This document shows, one piece after another, positions 1 to 6,993 of a stretch of 9,133 bases of DNA. This DNA is from Erythrobacter sp. (GTDB lineage: Bacteria > Pseudomonadota > Alphaproteobacteria > Sphingomonadales > Sphingomonadaceae): NCBI GenBank assembly GCA_003483125.1, contig DMWU01000005.1, positions 1 to 9,133 of the forward strand, given 5' to 3'. Position 1 is the first letter of the stretch, and the number at the start of each line of letters is the position of its first letter. Both the position numbers and the translations under genes were made by a program. Under the pieces are notes generated by a model. That model searched no databases. It had not been told where the DNA came from and saw only the letters and a list, made by a program, of their open reading frames with translations.

Positions 1-885
1 CAGGTGATCGATGAAAAGGCGGGTTTTTACCGGCAGGTTCCGCCGGCTGAGATAGACCGCATAGATTCCGGAATCTAGATCGGAAACAGTCGTTTGGTAA
101 TCCGACAAGACGCGTTCCAAGGTTCCCTCCATGAGATGTTCCTTCACTGACCAGGCTGGTAGCAGGGCGACTCCCTGGCTGGACAAGGTCGCCAAGCGCA
201 AGGCTTGGCCATTGTTTGTCTGAAAGTTACTGGCAACCTGAACATCAATGGCGTGGCCTTCATCGGTGCGAAACTGCCACAAAGCTGCGGTGGCTCCGAA
301 TTCGAAGCGATAAGTCAGACAATTATGATCTTGGAGATCTTCTGGTGTCGTCGGTCTGCCATGCTGTTTCCAATATTGGGGGGTGGCGCAGACCACGCGC
401 GGACTGGACGCGAGACGCCGACCAATGAGCGTGGAATCGGCTAGGTTTCCTGTCCGAATTGCCAGATCAACTCCGTATTCTGATAAATCGTGATCGATGT
501 CGGTCAACCACAGATCGATTTTGAGATCGGGGTATTGAGCCTGGAATGTCGGAATGAGCGGCACCACGTGCTGCGTGCCGAGGGAAACGCGCGATAGAAT
601 GCGGAGAGTCCCGCGAGGCTGTACCGACAGTTGGCTGACCGCATCGCGTAACTCGTCGAAATCTTGGAGCAAGCGTTCTGCGTGTTCCAGATAGGCCTCT
701 CCGGCTTCGGTGAGAGAGAGCCGTCGCGTGGTTCTATTCAGGAGCCGAACCCCAAGATCGTTTTCCAATGCTGTGATTTGCCGGGACACGCTTGCTGGCG
801 CGAGCCCAAATTGTCGACCGGCACCAGAGAGACTCTTGGCTTGCACAACGGTTAGAAAGAGCCGCATGGTCTTGAGGTTGTCCAT
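1..885 (-). CDS. LysR-type transcriptional regulator (3' end beyond window)
   Basis: A minus-strand frame of 295 codons runs open from ATG at 885 to base 1 without a stop. LysR proteins are usually about 300 residues, so only a few C-terminal codons should be missing. The N-terminus reads MDNLKTMRLFLTVVQAKSLS. A winged helix-turn-helix covers about residues 18-60, with the recognition segment APASVSRQITALENDLGVRL and then NRTTRRLSLTEAG, the usual LysR signature. An effector-binding domain of two alpha/beta subdomains follows from about residue 92 and includes VDLAIRTG near 140. It resembles the CrgA/DmlR-like subgroup. It is divergent from the catabolic operon, the classic LysR arrangement, so it probably controls that operon and itself in response to a substrate or pathway intermediate (inference). 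An inverted repeat lies directly upstream of its start. The ligand cannot be predicted. Family assignment is very secure. Confidence 0.95.
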   Translation of the reverse strand, partial: MDNLKTMRLFLTVVQAKSLSGAGRQFGLAPASVSRQITALENDLGVRLLNRTTRRLSLTEAGEAYLEHAERLLQDFDELRDAVSQLSVQPRGTLRILSRVSLGTQHVVPLIPTFQAQYPDLKIDLWLTDIDHDLSEYGVDLAIRTGNLADSTLIGRRLASSPRVVCATPQYWKQHGRPTTPEDLQDHNCLTYRFEFGATAALWQFRTDEGHAIDVQVASNFQTNNGQALRLATLSSQGVALLPAWSVKEHLMEGTLERVLSDYQTTVSDLDSGIYAVYLSRRNLPVKTRLFIDHL

Positions 886-886
886 T

Positions 887-911
887 CTTTACTTTTCCGA
901 AAAACGTAAAG
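887..911. promoter_or_regulatory. inverted repeat next to the LysR start, candidate autoregulatory operator
   Basis: CTTTAC at 887-892 and GTAAAG at 906-911 are perfect inverted arms separated by 13 bp. The spacer itself contains TTTTCCGAAAA, which is also nearly symmetric. The repeat begins 1 bp upstream of the LysR ATG on the minus strand, so a bound protein would cover the regulator's translation start region and 5' leader. LysR proteins commonly bind such sites and repress their own gene. The sequence symmetry is seen directly; the operator role is inferred. Confidence 0.4.
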
Positions 912-915
912 GTGT

Positions 916-941
916 TGATCATAATTCGAGCATTATCATCA
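916..941. promoter_or_regulatory. 26-bp inverted repeat, candidate LysR primary binding site
   Basis: Arms TGATCATAAT (916-925) and ATTATCATCA (932-941) are reverse complements at 9 of 10 positions, around the 6-bp spacer TCGAGC. The core ATAAT-N6-ATTAT has the spacing of the LysR-type ATAC-N6-GTAT box. It lies in the divergent region, 31 bp upstream of the regulator's ATG and about 217 bp before the first operon gene. If the centre sits near -65, as is usual for LysR activators, operon transcription would begin around 990-1000. No strong sigma70 promoter is visible there, which is normal for activator-dependent promoters. Confidence 0.45.
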
Positions 942-1010
942 TAAAATAAAAATAGTAAATTCCTTTCCAAACCAAGTGACGATCACGCCGCTACTTTTGT
1001 ATTCGAAATG

Positions 1011-1028
1011 TAGGCGTTTTTGCGCCTA
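1011..1028 (+). other. small hairpin in the presumed operon leader
   Basis: TAGGCG (1011-1016) and CGCCTA (1023-1028) are perfect complements around the six-base loop TTTTTG. It lies between the candidate operator and the first operon gene, probably near the 5' end of the transcript. There is no U-tract after it. It could be a 5' stabilising hairpin or chance; function unknown. Confidence 0.3.
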
Positions 1029-1107
1029 TCAATAAGCTAGAAGGAGCCGTCTTTGGCGTTCGGGGAACCTTGAAGTTTTGAGATTCCTATAAACGGATAA
1101 AGTTGAG

Positions 1108-1129
1108 AAGCCCGGCATCGACCGGGCTT
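1108..1129 (+). terminator. terminator-like hairpin in the leader, possible attenuator
   Basis: AAGCCCGG (1108-1115) and CCGGGCTT (1122-1129) form a perfect 8-bp GC-rich stem with the six-base loop CATCGA, followed by TACTTGTGT, a weak and interrupted U-rich tail. It resembles an intrinsic terminator but lies 29 bp before the ATG of the first operon gene and downstream of any promoter placed in the divergent region. It may be an attenuator, an upstream terminator for stray transcription, or an mRNA-protecting hairpin. The structure is clear; the function is inferred. Confidence 0.4.
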
Positions 1130-1146
1130 TACTTGTGTATTTGAAT

Positions 1147-1155
1147 GGAAGGAAG
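1147..1155 (+). promoter_or_regulatory. ribosome binding site deciding the ATG 1159 start
   Basis: The purine-rich GGAAGGAAG contains AAGGA at 1149-1153, five bases before ATG 1159. This is the best Shine-Dalgarno site near this gene. The in-frame GTG at 1135 has no comparable site and sits only a few bases after the terminator-like hairpin, so ATG 1159 is preferred. Confidence 0.7.
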
Positions 1156-1158
1156 AAG

Positions 1159-2346
1159 ATGCCTGAGACAGCAGAATTCCGGGCTGATACTCGCGCCTGG
1201 CTGCAGGAGAATTGTCCTCCCGGCGCCCGCGGGCCTGGCCTTATACCTTGGGGTAGTCGCAAGGTCGATCTGCCGAAGGACAGCCGCGTGTGGCTGGAAA
1301 ATATGGCAGCCAAAGGGTGGACCGTACCCACGTGGCCCAAAGCTTATGGCGGTGCCGAACTCGATTCAGCGCAATATCTGATCCTTCTTGAAGAACTACA
1401 GCGCATCAACGCCCGCTCGCCTCTGATTGGCCGAGGCGTTAACTATATCGGCCCCACCATTTTGGAATTCGGCACAGATGAGCAGAAGGCGCGATGGTTA
1501 CCAGGCATGGCGCGTGGCGACGGAGGCTGGTGCATGGGCTACTCCGAACCAGGTGCCGGTTCTGACTTGGCCAGTCTCAGCACGAAAGCCGAGCGTGATG
1601 GTGATCGCTACATCATCAACGGACGGAAAACCTGGACATCTGAGGCCATGCATGGCGACTACATCTTCGTCCTGGTTCGGACAGACCCTACTGCCCCAAA
1701 ACATGATGGCATTAGTCTCATCCTCGTCGATATGGACCAGCCCGGTGTACAGGTGCGGCCAATTCGACTGATCAGTGGGGACAGCCCGTTCAATGAAACG
1801 CTGTTCGAAAACGCGACCGCTAACGCCAACGATATTATCGGTCCGGTTAATCAAGGATGGAGTGTAGGCAAGCGGCTCTTGCAGTACGAACGCTCCACAC
1901 ATGCTGGCATTAATATTTCGGGTACTCAGGGGCGCGTTGCTGACGCCCCGCTGCCGGAGGTCTTTAGCGACTTGTTACCTACAGAAGATGACTCAAGTCG
2001 TGTCCTAGATCCTGATCAGCGGGCGGACCTGCTGAAATGGCAAATGCGGTGGCGGGCCTTTGAGTTGACTCAACGCCGTGCGATCGAAGAAGCACAGGCG
2101 CGCTCGCCGGGTTTCACATCGTCCGTTGTGAAGCTGATCGGGACACGTCTAAAGCAAGAGCGCGATGAACTGCATCTGGGAGCCCTGGGCTTTAACGGCT
2201 TGGGTTGGGAAAGCGAAGAGATCCCGAAAGAAGCATTAAAGCACACGCGCAGTTGGCTTCAAAACAAGTCGTTAACGATTGCGGGCGGAACCGCTGAGAT
2301 TCAGCTCAACATTATCGCGAAACGTGTTCTGGGTTTACCTGATTAG
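1159..2346 (+). CDS. acyl-CoA dehydrogenase (FadE-like, candidate subunit of a heteromeric enzyme)
   Basis: This 395-residue flavoprotein should introduce an alpha,beta double bond into an acyl-CoA, passing electrons from FAD to electron-transfer flavoprotein. The N-terminal helical domain contains GWTVPTWPKAYGG. The middle beta domain has YSEPGAGSD at 128-136, the usual FAD/substrate loop, followed by INGRKTWTS and GISLILVDM. The C-terminal domain ends AGGTAEIQ (375-382) and RVLGLP. The Glu that serves as base in medium-chain enzymes (YEGT) is replaced by Gly376. The RxQFG and QxxGGxG signatures of homotetrameric members are absent or degenerate. These traits recall actinobacterial FadE proteins that pair with a second, complementary subunit; a candidate partner is encoded at 6994-8124. 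The start at ATG 1159 is chosen for its strong ribosome site. It is the first gene of the operon. The family is sure; the substrate is unknown. Confidence 0.93.
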   Translation: MPETAEFRADTRAWLQENCPPGARGPGLIPWGSRKVDLPKDSRVWLENMAAKGWTVPTWPKAYGGAELDSAQYLILLEELQRINARSPLIGRGVNYIGPTILEFGTDEQKARWLPGMARGDGGWCMGYSEPGAGSDLASLSTKAERDGDRYIINGRKTWTSEAMHGDYIFVLVRTDPTAPKHDGISLILVDMDQPGVQVRPIRLISGDSPFNETLFENATANANDIIGPVNQGWSVGKRLLQYERSTHAGINISGTQGRVADAPLPEVFSDLLPTEDDSSRVLDPDQRADLLKWQMRWRAFELTQRRAIEEAQARSPGFTSSVVKLIGTRLKQERDELHLGALGFNGLGWESEEIPKEALKHTRSWLQNKSLTIAGGTAEIQLNIIAKRVLGLPD

Positions 2347-2407
2347 GACGCCAAATCACACCCTGTGCTACGAGCTTTTGAAATTTTTCAACCAATTTGA
2401 GATCACC

Positions 2408-4057
2408 ATGGCAGAGCAGACGCTTGAGACAAAAGACATTGCGACTATCGACGATCACCTCGATTATCAGGTGGTTATCATCGGAGCGGGCGTATCAGGC
2501 ATCTACCAGATTAAGCGCTTAGCCGATCTCGGGGTGCGCGCGACGGTGCTTGACGCCAACGCGGATCTCGGCGGCACCTGGTATAACAATAGATATCCCG
2601 GCGCGAGGTTTGATTCAGAGAGCTATTCCTATGGCTACTCTTTTTCCCAGGAGGTGCTTGATGAGTGGCACTGGACTGAAAAATTCTCACCACAGCCCGA
2701 GACCCTGAAATATCTCAACTTTGTAGCGGATAAGTTTGATCTGCGAAAATACATGCAGTTCGGCTGTCGGGTCCAAGCAATGCTGTTCGATGAGGGGGCA
2801 AACATCTGGACTATTCGGCTCGATGACGGACGCGAAATAGCGACCCGTTTCGTCATCACGGCGGTGGGGACTTTATCGACGCCAACGTTGCCCAAATTCG
2901 AAGGCATGGACAGTTTTAAGGGGCCATCATTTCATCCCGCCCATTGGCCTCACGAGCCCCTCGACTTAACGGGCAAACGCATTGCCGTCATTGGTAGCGG
3001 CGCAACAGCGATTCAAATCATCCCTGAGGTTGCCAAAGCGGCTGAGCACCTGACCGTCTTCCAACGCCGTCCAAATTGGGCAGCACCGTTAAACAATGCA
3101 CCCATCTCTGAGTCAGAGATGGCGGCGATACGTGAGCGTTATGACGAGATCTTTGCCACATGCGCGCGCAGTCCCGGCGGATTTGTGCATGAGCCAGACC
3201 CCCGCAGTTTCTACGATGTGAGTCCAGAGAAACGGCGCGAACTGTGGGACAGGCTTTATGATGAGCCGGGTTTTGGTATCTGGATACAAAACTTTTTCGA
3301 GATATTTTTCGATGAAAGAGCGAACGCGGAGATGTCTGACTATATCGCCGAACGCATTCGTAGGCGGGTGAACGATCCTGCAATTGCCGAACAGCTTATT
3401 CCCAAGGACCATGGCTTTGGTGTCCAGCGATTGCCCCTAGAGACGGGTTATTTTGAAACTTACAACCGCGACAATGTCGAGCTTGTAAATGCTGCTGAGA
3501 CCCCAATTGTTCGTATTACGCCCACAGGACTTGAAACCAGCGAGAGGTCGTTCGAGTTCGATGTCATCGTCTATGCTACGGGGTTTGATGCGTTCACCGG
3601 CGCCTTCGATCAGATAGACATTCAAGGGGTTGGCGGTGAACGACTGCGTGATAAATGGGCGACCGGCCCTGTGACCTATCTGGGCACGACGATCGGCGGG
3701 TTTCCGAATTTCCTGATGCTGATGGGACCGCAGACCTCGGCGGCGAATTTCCCCCGCAGCGCGGAGCAAAGTGTCGATTGGGTGACGCCTCTTCTTGAGT
3801 ACATGTGGGCGCACGGTCACCAACGGTTTGATATTGACGACGCAGCTGAGGCGGAGTGGGTCGCGCACGTCAAAGAGATGTATGAAGGTGCACTGCTCCG
3901 CAATGCGAAGAGTTTTTTCACCGGGTACAACTCAAACGTCGAGGGTCACGAATATGGCAAGACCCGGTACAACATCTACAACGGTGGTGTGCCGCGATAT
4001 GCCGAGATTTTATATGAGGTGACGGCCAACGACTATAAGGGCATTCATTTTAGGTAA
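2408..4057 (+). CDS. Baeyer-Villiger monooxygenase (type I, FAD/NADPH)
   Basis: This 549-residue type I Baeyer-Villiger monooxygenase converts a ketone to an ester or lactone with O2 and NADPH. An FAD Rossmann motif GAGVSG lies at 26-31, then GGTWYNNRYPGAR with Asp69 in the place of the active-site Asp66 of phenylacetone monooxygenase. The family fingerprint FxGxxxHxxxW is complete (F170, G172, H176, W180) and followed by Pro. The NADPH Rossmann motif GSGATA is at 196-201. Arg341 in QRLPLETGY matches the catalytic Arg337. YATGF at 389-393 is the usual second linker. Length equals that of steroid and phenylacetone-type enzymes. The C-terminus (FFTGYNSNVEGHE, then YNGGVPRYAEI) differs from cyclohexanone monooxygenase, so the substrate cannot be named. 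The frame is open back to 2279 inside the previous gene, but ATG 2408 puts the Rossmann motif at its normal distance. The gap to the upstream gene is 61 bp. Confidence 0.95.
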   Translation: MAEQTLETKDIATIDDHLDYQVVIIGAGVSGIYQIKRLADLGVRATVLDANADLGGTWYNNRYPGARFDSESYSYGYSFSQEVLDEWHWTEKFSPQPETLKYLNFVADKFDLRKYMQFGCRVQAMLFDEGANIWTIRLDDGREIATRFVITAVGTLSTPTLPKFEGMDSFKGPSFHPAHWPHEPLDLTGKRIAVIGSGATAIQIIPEVAKAAEHLTVFQRRPNWAAPLNNAPISESEMAAIRERYDEIFATCARSPGGFVHEPDPRSFYDVSPEKRRELWDRLYDEPGFGIWIQNFFEIFFDERANAEMSDYIAERIRRRVNDPAIAEQLIPKDHGFGVQRLPLETGYFETYNRDNVELVNAAETPIVRITPTGLETSERSFEFDVIVYATGFDAFTGAFDQIDIQGVGGERLRDKWATGPVTYLGTTIGGFPNFLMLMGPQTSAANFPRSAEQSVDWVTPLLEYMWAHGHQRFDIDDAAEAEWVAHVKEMYEGALLRNAKSFFTGYNSNVEGHEYGKTRYNIYNGGVPRYAEILYEVTANDYKGIHFR

Positions 4058-4096
4058 GAGCGCGTCTCACAACACGCGTGCATCTGAAGTGTGGGG

Positions 4097-4136
4097 CGCT
4101 GAAACAAGAATGCTGCCGGGCTGCATCAGTTTAGCG
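4097..4136 (+). other. long imperfect hairpin between monooxygenase and SDR genes
   Basis: CGCT-G-AAAC (4097-4105) pairs with GTTTAGCG (4129-4136), leaving one bulged G. Inside it ATGC (4110-4113) pairs with GCAT (4123-4126), and GC (4115-4116) with GC (4120-4121) around a three-base tip. No T-tract follows, so it is unlikely to be an intrinsic terminator. In the 123-bp gap it could act in RNA processing or differential stability of the cistrons (inference). Confidence 0.35.
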
Positions 4137-4180
4137 ACAAGTGTTTGACGAAGGGCACTGAACATAGTTAGGGAACGAAG

Positions 4181-4939
4181 ATGAGTTTAGCTGACAAAGT
4201 AATTTTGGTTACGGGTGGAGCGAGCGGTATTGGCCGTGCAACTGTCAATCGCCTCGCGGGCGATGGTGCGCATATTATCGTGGCGGATACACAAGTTGAG
4301 CTTTCCGGAGAGGTTGTCGCTGAGGTTCAGAAAGCAGGCGGCAGCGCTGAAGTGCTTGAACTCGATGTTGCAGAAGAAGGCGCTGCGGCAGCCGCCGTCA
4401 CCGCAATCGTCGCCGAGCATGGGCGGCTGGACGGCGCCTTCAACAATGCGGGCATTGTAGGGCCGACGACTCTGCTGGCTGACATTGACATGGCGGAGTG
4501 GGCACGCGTTCTTGCGGTTAATCTCACGGGAGTATTTAGTTGCGTCCAAGCTGAGATCGCGCAGATGATTCAGCAAGAATCTGGAGGGAGCATTGTTAAT
4601 GCCTCCTCTATCTGTGGTTTGATTGCCTTACCTCAAGCGGCCGCATACAACTCGGCCAAGCATGGCGTGATTGGTCTGACGAAATCAGCTGCGCTTGAGT
4701 ATGCCCCACAAAACATACGCGTCAATGCGGTCTGTCCAGGATTTATTGATACGCCAATGTTCGATCAAGCCGCTGGGGCGACCGTCGAAACACGTAACTT
4801 CGTCACAGGGGCCATTCCGATGGGCCGTATTGCCGGTCCGGGAGAGGTTGCGGATGTTGTCGCCTGGTTGTTGTCGGAGCAGTCGAGCTACGTGACGGGT
4901 GTTGCGACGCCCATTGATGGTGGATGGACAGTCCAATAA
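4181..4939 (+). CDS. short-chain dehydrogenase/reductase, classical type, probably NAD-dependent
   Basis: This 252-residue classical SDR reversibly oxidises a secondary alcohol to a ketone. The cofactor motif TGGASGIG is at 11-18. Asp36 at the end of the second beta strand predicts preference for NAD(H) over NADP(H). NNAG is at 88-91. The catalytic tetrad is complete: Asn114, Ser143, Tyr156 and Lys160 (YNSAK). RVNAVCPGFIDTPM and a C-terminal VTGVATPIDGG are typical. ATG 4181 is preceded by AGGGAACGAAG. Next to a Baeyer-Villiger monooxygenase it may supply the ketone by oxidising an alcohol, like the ChnA step of cyclohexanol degradation. Alternatively it could act as a beta-hydroxyacyl-CoA dehydrogenase with the fatty-acid-type genes here. 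The family is certain; the choice between these roles is open. Confidence 0.95.
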   Translation: MSLADKVILVTGGASGIGRATVNRLAGDGAHIIVADTQVELSGEVVAEVQKAGGSAEVLELDVAEEGAAAAAVTAIVAEHGRLDGAFNNAGIVGPTTLLADIDMAEWARVLAVNLTGVFSCVQAEIAQMIQQESGGSIVNASSICGLIALPQAAAYNSAKHGVIGLTKSAALEYAPQNIRVNAVCPGFIDTPMFDQAAGATVETRNFVTGAIPMGRIAGPGEVADVVAWLLSEQSSYVTGVATPIDGGWTVQ

Positions 4940-5030
4940 GCGTTCCAGCAAGCTGCTGCCGGAAAACCCGTACCTTGGTTGGCCCCTTCTATTGCGGGTG
5001 TTTGGCTAGGTTCGAGAATGATTACGACCA

Positions 5031-6077
5031 ATGAAGGTGAGCGACTTGGCTACAAACGAAGGTATGACAGCGCCTGACGACCAATGGCTCTCGCTGGTGC
5101 AAGAGGACATTATCGAGCCCGAACTACCGATTATTGACCCGCATCACCATTTATGGATGCACGGTGGGCATCCCTACTTTATGCCGGAGCTCGCAGCTGA
5201 CCTGGCCAGCGGCCACAACATCGTGGCCACAGTTTATGCCGAGTGCCATTCGATGTACCGCAAGGACGGTGCTGATGAATACCGCTCGCTGGGCGAAACG
5301 GAGTTTGTTCGAGGGCAGGCGGCGATGAGCGCCAGCGGCGGGTTCGGTACCACTCGCGCTTGCGATGTGATGTTCGGCAATGTTGATCTCACCTTGGGTG
5401 ATGCTGTTGAGCCAATATTGGAGCAACATATAGAGGCGTCCGGTGGCCGCTTCCGGGGGGTCAGGCTGTCCTCCGGCTGGCACGGGGACGATAGAATTCA
5501 GAACTTCGCAGCCCAGCCACACTTATTGCTAGACCCCCGTGTCAGACAAGCGGTTGCCATTGTGAGCAAGATGGGGTTATCGCTGGACTGTTGGCTTTAT
5601 CACCCTCAACTCGACGAAGTTGCACAGCTTGCAGATTCATTCCCAGAGTTGACGATTATTCTCGACCATGTCGGAAGCCCGATCCTTGGCGGTCCCTATC
5701 GGGGCAAAACGGATGAGGTTTTTGATGCATGGAAGAGCGATATTGTGCGTGTTAGCGAGCGTGGCAACGTGTTCGTAAAACTTGGCGCTTTGCCGATCCG
5801 TATGCCGAGCTACGATGGTGACCGAAGTCTGCCACCAGGGTCAAAGGAAGTGGCGGCGGCTTGGCGCCCTTGGATGGAGACGTGCATCAATGCCTTCGGT
5901 CCTCGGCGTTCTATGTATGAGTCCAACTTTCCCGTGCAAAAACGCTGGTGCAGCTATCAGGTCTTATGGAATGCCTTCAAGCGCATCTCGGCGGGAACAT
6001 CCGCAACTGAGAAGACAGATTTGTTTTCTGGTGCAGCAGCGCGGGCATATCGCATCGAAAATGTTCTGCAACCTTAG
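5031..6077 (+). CDS. amidohydrolase-superfamily metal-dependent hydrolase (COG3618-like), possible lactonase
   Basis: A 348-residue TIM-barrel protein. IIDPHHHLW supplies the metal-binding HxH (His38, His40), and ILDHVGSP a further conserved His (His213). ECHSMYR, GETEFV and RGVRLSSG mark the barrel of the LigI/fuconolactonase-like group, whose known members mostly hydrolyse lactones. At the C-terminal strand the usual catalytic Asp is replaced by Asn299 in ESNFPV. Beside a Baeyer-Villiger monooxygenase, opening of a lactone or ester is the most natural role (inference); a decarboxylase or C-C hydrolase is possible. The start is uncertain: ATG 5031 has only a distant GAG, while ATG 5064 gives 337 residues and matches the N-terminus of the paralogue starting at 8249 (both have WLxLVxExIIEP about nine residues in), though GAAGG sits only one base before it. 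The paralogue argues for 5064. Confidence 0.9.
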   Translation: MKVSDLATNEGMTAPDDQWLSLVQEDIIEPELPIIDPHHHLWMHGGHPYFMPELAADLASGHNIVATVYAECHSMYRKDGADEYRSLGETEFVRGQAAMSASGGFGTTRACDVMFGNVDLTLGDAVEPILEQHIEASGGRFRGVRLSSGWHGDDRIQNFAAQPHLLLDPRVRQAVAIVSKMGLSLDCWLYHPQLDEVAQLADSFPELTIILDHVGSPILGGPYRGKTDEVFDAWKSDIVRVSERGNVFVKLGALPIRMPSYDGDRSLPPGSKEVAAAWRPWMETCINAFGPRRSMYESNFPVQKRWCSYQVLWNAFKRISAGTSATEKTDLFSGAAARAYRIENVLQP

Positions 6078-6149
6078 AGAGTTTCATTTGAGCGAGACCA
6101 TTTCTATCAGTTGCCCGGCATATGAGTTCGTAAAAAAGGAAAGCCTGTT

Positions 6150-6932
6150 ATGACAACAATTATTGGTGATGTGAGCATCAGCTTAAACAGCCATGTCGCC
6201 GTGGTAGAGATGCAACGCCCGCCACACAATTTTTTTGATGTGGCTCTCATAAAAAATCTGGTGGAAGCTTTCCAGAGCCTAGATGACAATCCGGAATGTC
6301 GAGCCATTGTGTTGGCTGCTGCGGGCAAGTCATTTTGTGCCGGTGCTGATTTCTCGTCCAAGCCGTCAGAGCAGGATGTGGGTGACCCGGATGCTCCCAG
6401 CCCTTTATATGTTGAGGCGGCGCGCTTGTTCGATTGTAAAACGCCTGTCGTCGGCGCCATTCATGGGGCAGCCATTGGTGGTGGGCTAGGGCTGGCATTG
6501 GTCCCTGACTTTCGGGTGAGCTGCGCCCAAGCAAGCTTCTCAGCTAATTTTGTTAAGTTGGGCTTTCATCCTGGCTTTGCCTTAACCGTGACACTGCCAG
6601 AACTGATTGGTCAGCAAAAAGCGAAGCAAATGTTTTACACCGGCTGCCGGATTAAAGGTGAGCAAGCGTTCCAGTGTGGGTTGGTTGATGATTTGGTGCC
6701 GCAAGAGCAGGTGCGCGAAAAAGCCATAGCATTCGCTGAAGAAATAGCCGTCAACGCTCCCCTGGCAGTGGTGTCTGTGCGCGCCACCATGCGCCAAGGT
6801 TTGGTCGAAAAAATAATTCAACGCACCGATCACGAAAATAGAGAGCAGCAGTGGCAGCGCAATACGGAAGATTTTAAGGAAGGCATAAAGGCCGTGGCTG
6901 AACGACGCCCGGGCAATTTCGTCGGTCGTTAA
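6150..6932 (+). CDS. crotonase-fold (enoyl-CoA hydratase/isomerase family) protein lacking both catalytic Glu
   Basis: This 260-residue protein has the normal length for the family. The acyl-CoA oxyanion-hole segments are intact: KSFCAGADF near 60-68 and HGAAIGGGLGLAL near 105-117, followed by VPDFRVSCAQASFS. In enoyl-CoA hydratase, two glutamates 20 residues apart (GGGCE and QPE) add water. Here those positions are Gly114 and Phe134, so hydration by the known mechanism is unlikely. The LGFHPGFALTVTLPELIG segment is otherwise well preserved, so it is not a decayed gene. It could be an isomerase, a C-C bond hydrolase, a thioesterase or a ring-opening enzyme acting on CoA thioesters. AAGGAAAG at 6137-6144 supports ATG 6150. 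It sits between an amidohydrolase and an acyl-CoA dehydrogenase gene in the same operon. Fold secure, reaction unknown. Confidence 0.92.
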   Translation: MTTIIGDVSISLNSHVAVVEMQRPPHNFFDVALIKNLVEAFQSLDDNPECRAIVLAAAGKSFCAGADFSSKPSEQDVGDPDAPSPLYVEAARLFDCKTPVVGAIHGAAIGGGLGLALVPDFRVSCAQASFSANFVKLGFHPGFALTVTLPELIGQQKAKQMFYTGCRIKGEQAFQCGLVDDLVPQEQVREKAIAFAEEIAVNAPLAVVSVRATMRQGLVEKIIQRTDHENREQQWQRNTEDFKEGIKAVAERRPGNFVGR

Positions 6933-6993
6933 ATGGTCGGGCGGTCAGTACCCGTTTTGTGGATTTGAATGAAAGATAAGGAGCAACTCAGCT

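Noticed and set aside
205..949. Plus-strand open frames (205-444, 664-855, 710-949) and the minus-strand frame 734-970
   Set aside because: They overlap the LysR coding sequence in other frames and show no family resemblance; the LysR frame explains this region.
1135..1158. GTG start at 1135 giving an acyl-CoA dehydrogenase longer by eight residues
   Set aside because: It lies only a few bases after the terminator-like hairpin and has no ribosome site, while ATG 1159 has AAGGA at proper spacing.
2378..2391. AT-rich palindrome TTGAAA-TT-TTTCAA in the dehydrogenase-monooxygenase gap as an operator
   Set aside because: Two-base spacer, low complexity, and inside a likely operon; too weak to call.
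2279..2407. N-terminal extension of the monooxygenase overlapping the previous gene
   Set aside because: The extra 43 residues resemble no part of the family, overlap the conserved 3' end of the dehydrogenase gene in another frame, and would place the Rossmann motif unusually far in; ATG 2408 is normal.
4940..5030. Terminator after the SDR gene (ACCCG ... CGGGT pairing)
   Set aside because: Five-base arms with a loop of over 20 bases and no proper U-tract.
5018..5077. Short frame from ATG 5018 (19 codons) overlapping the start of the first amidohydrolase, as a possible leader peptide
   Set aside because: No good ribosome site and no distinctive peptide; it is as likely as chance.
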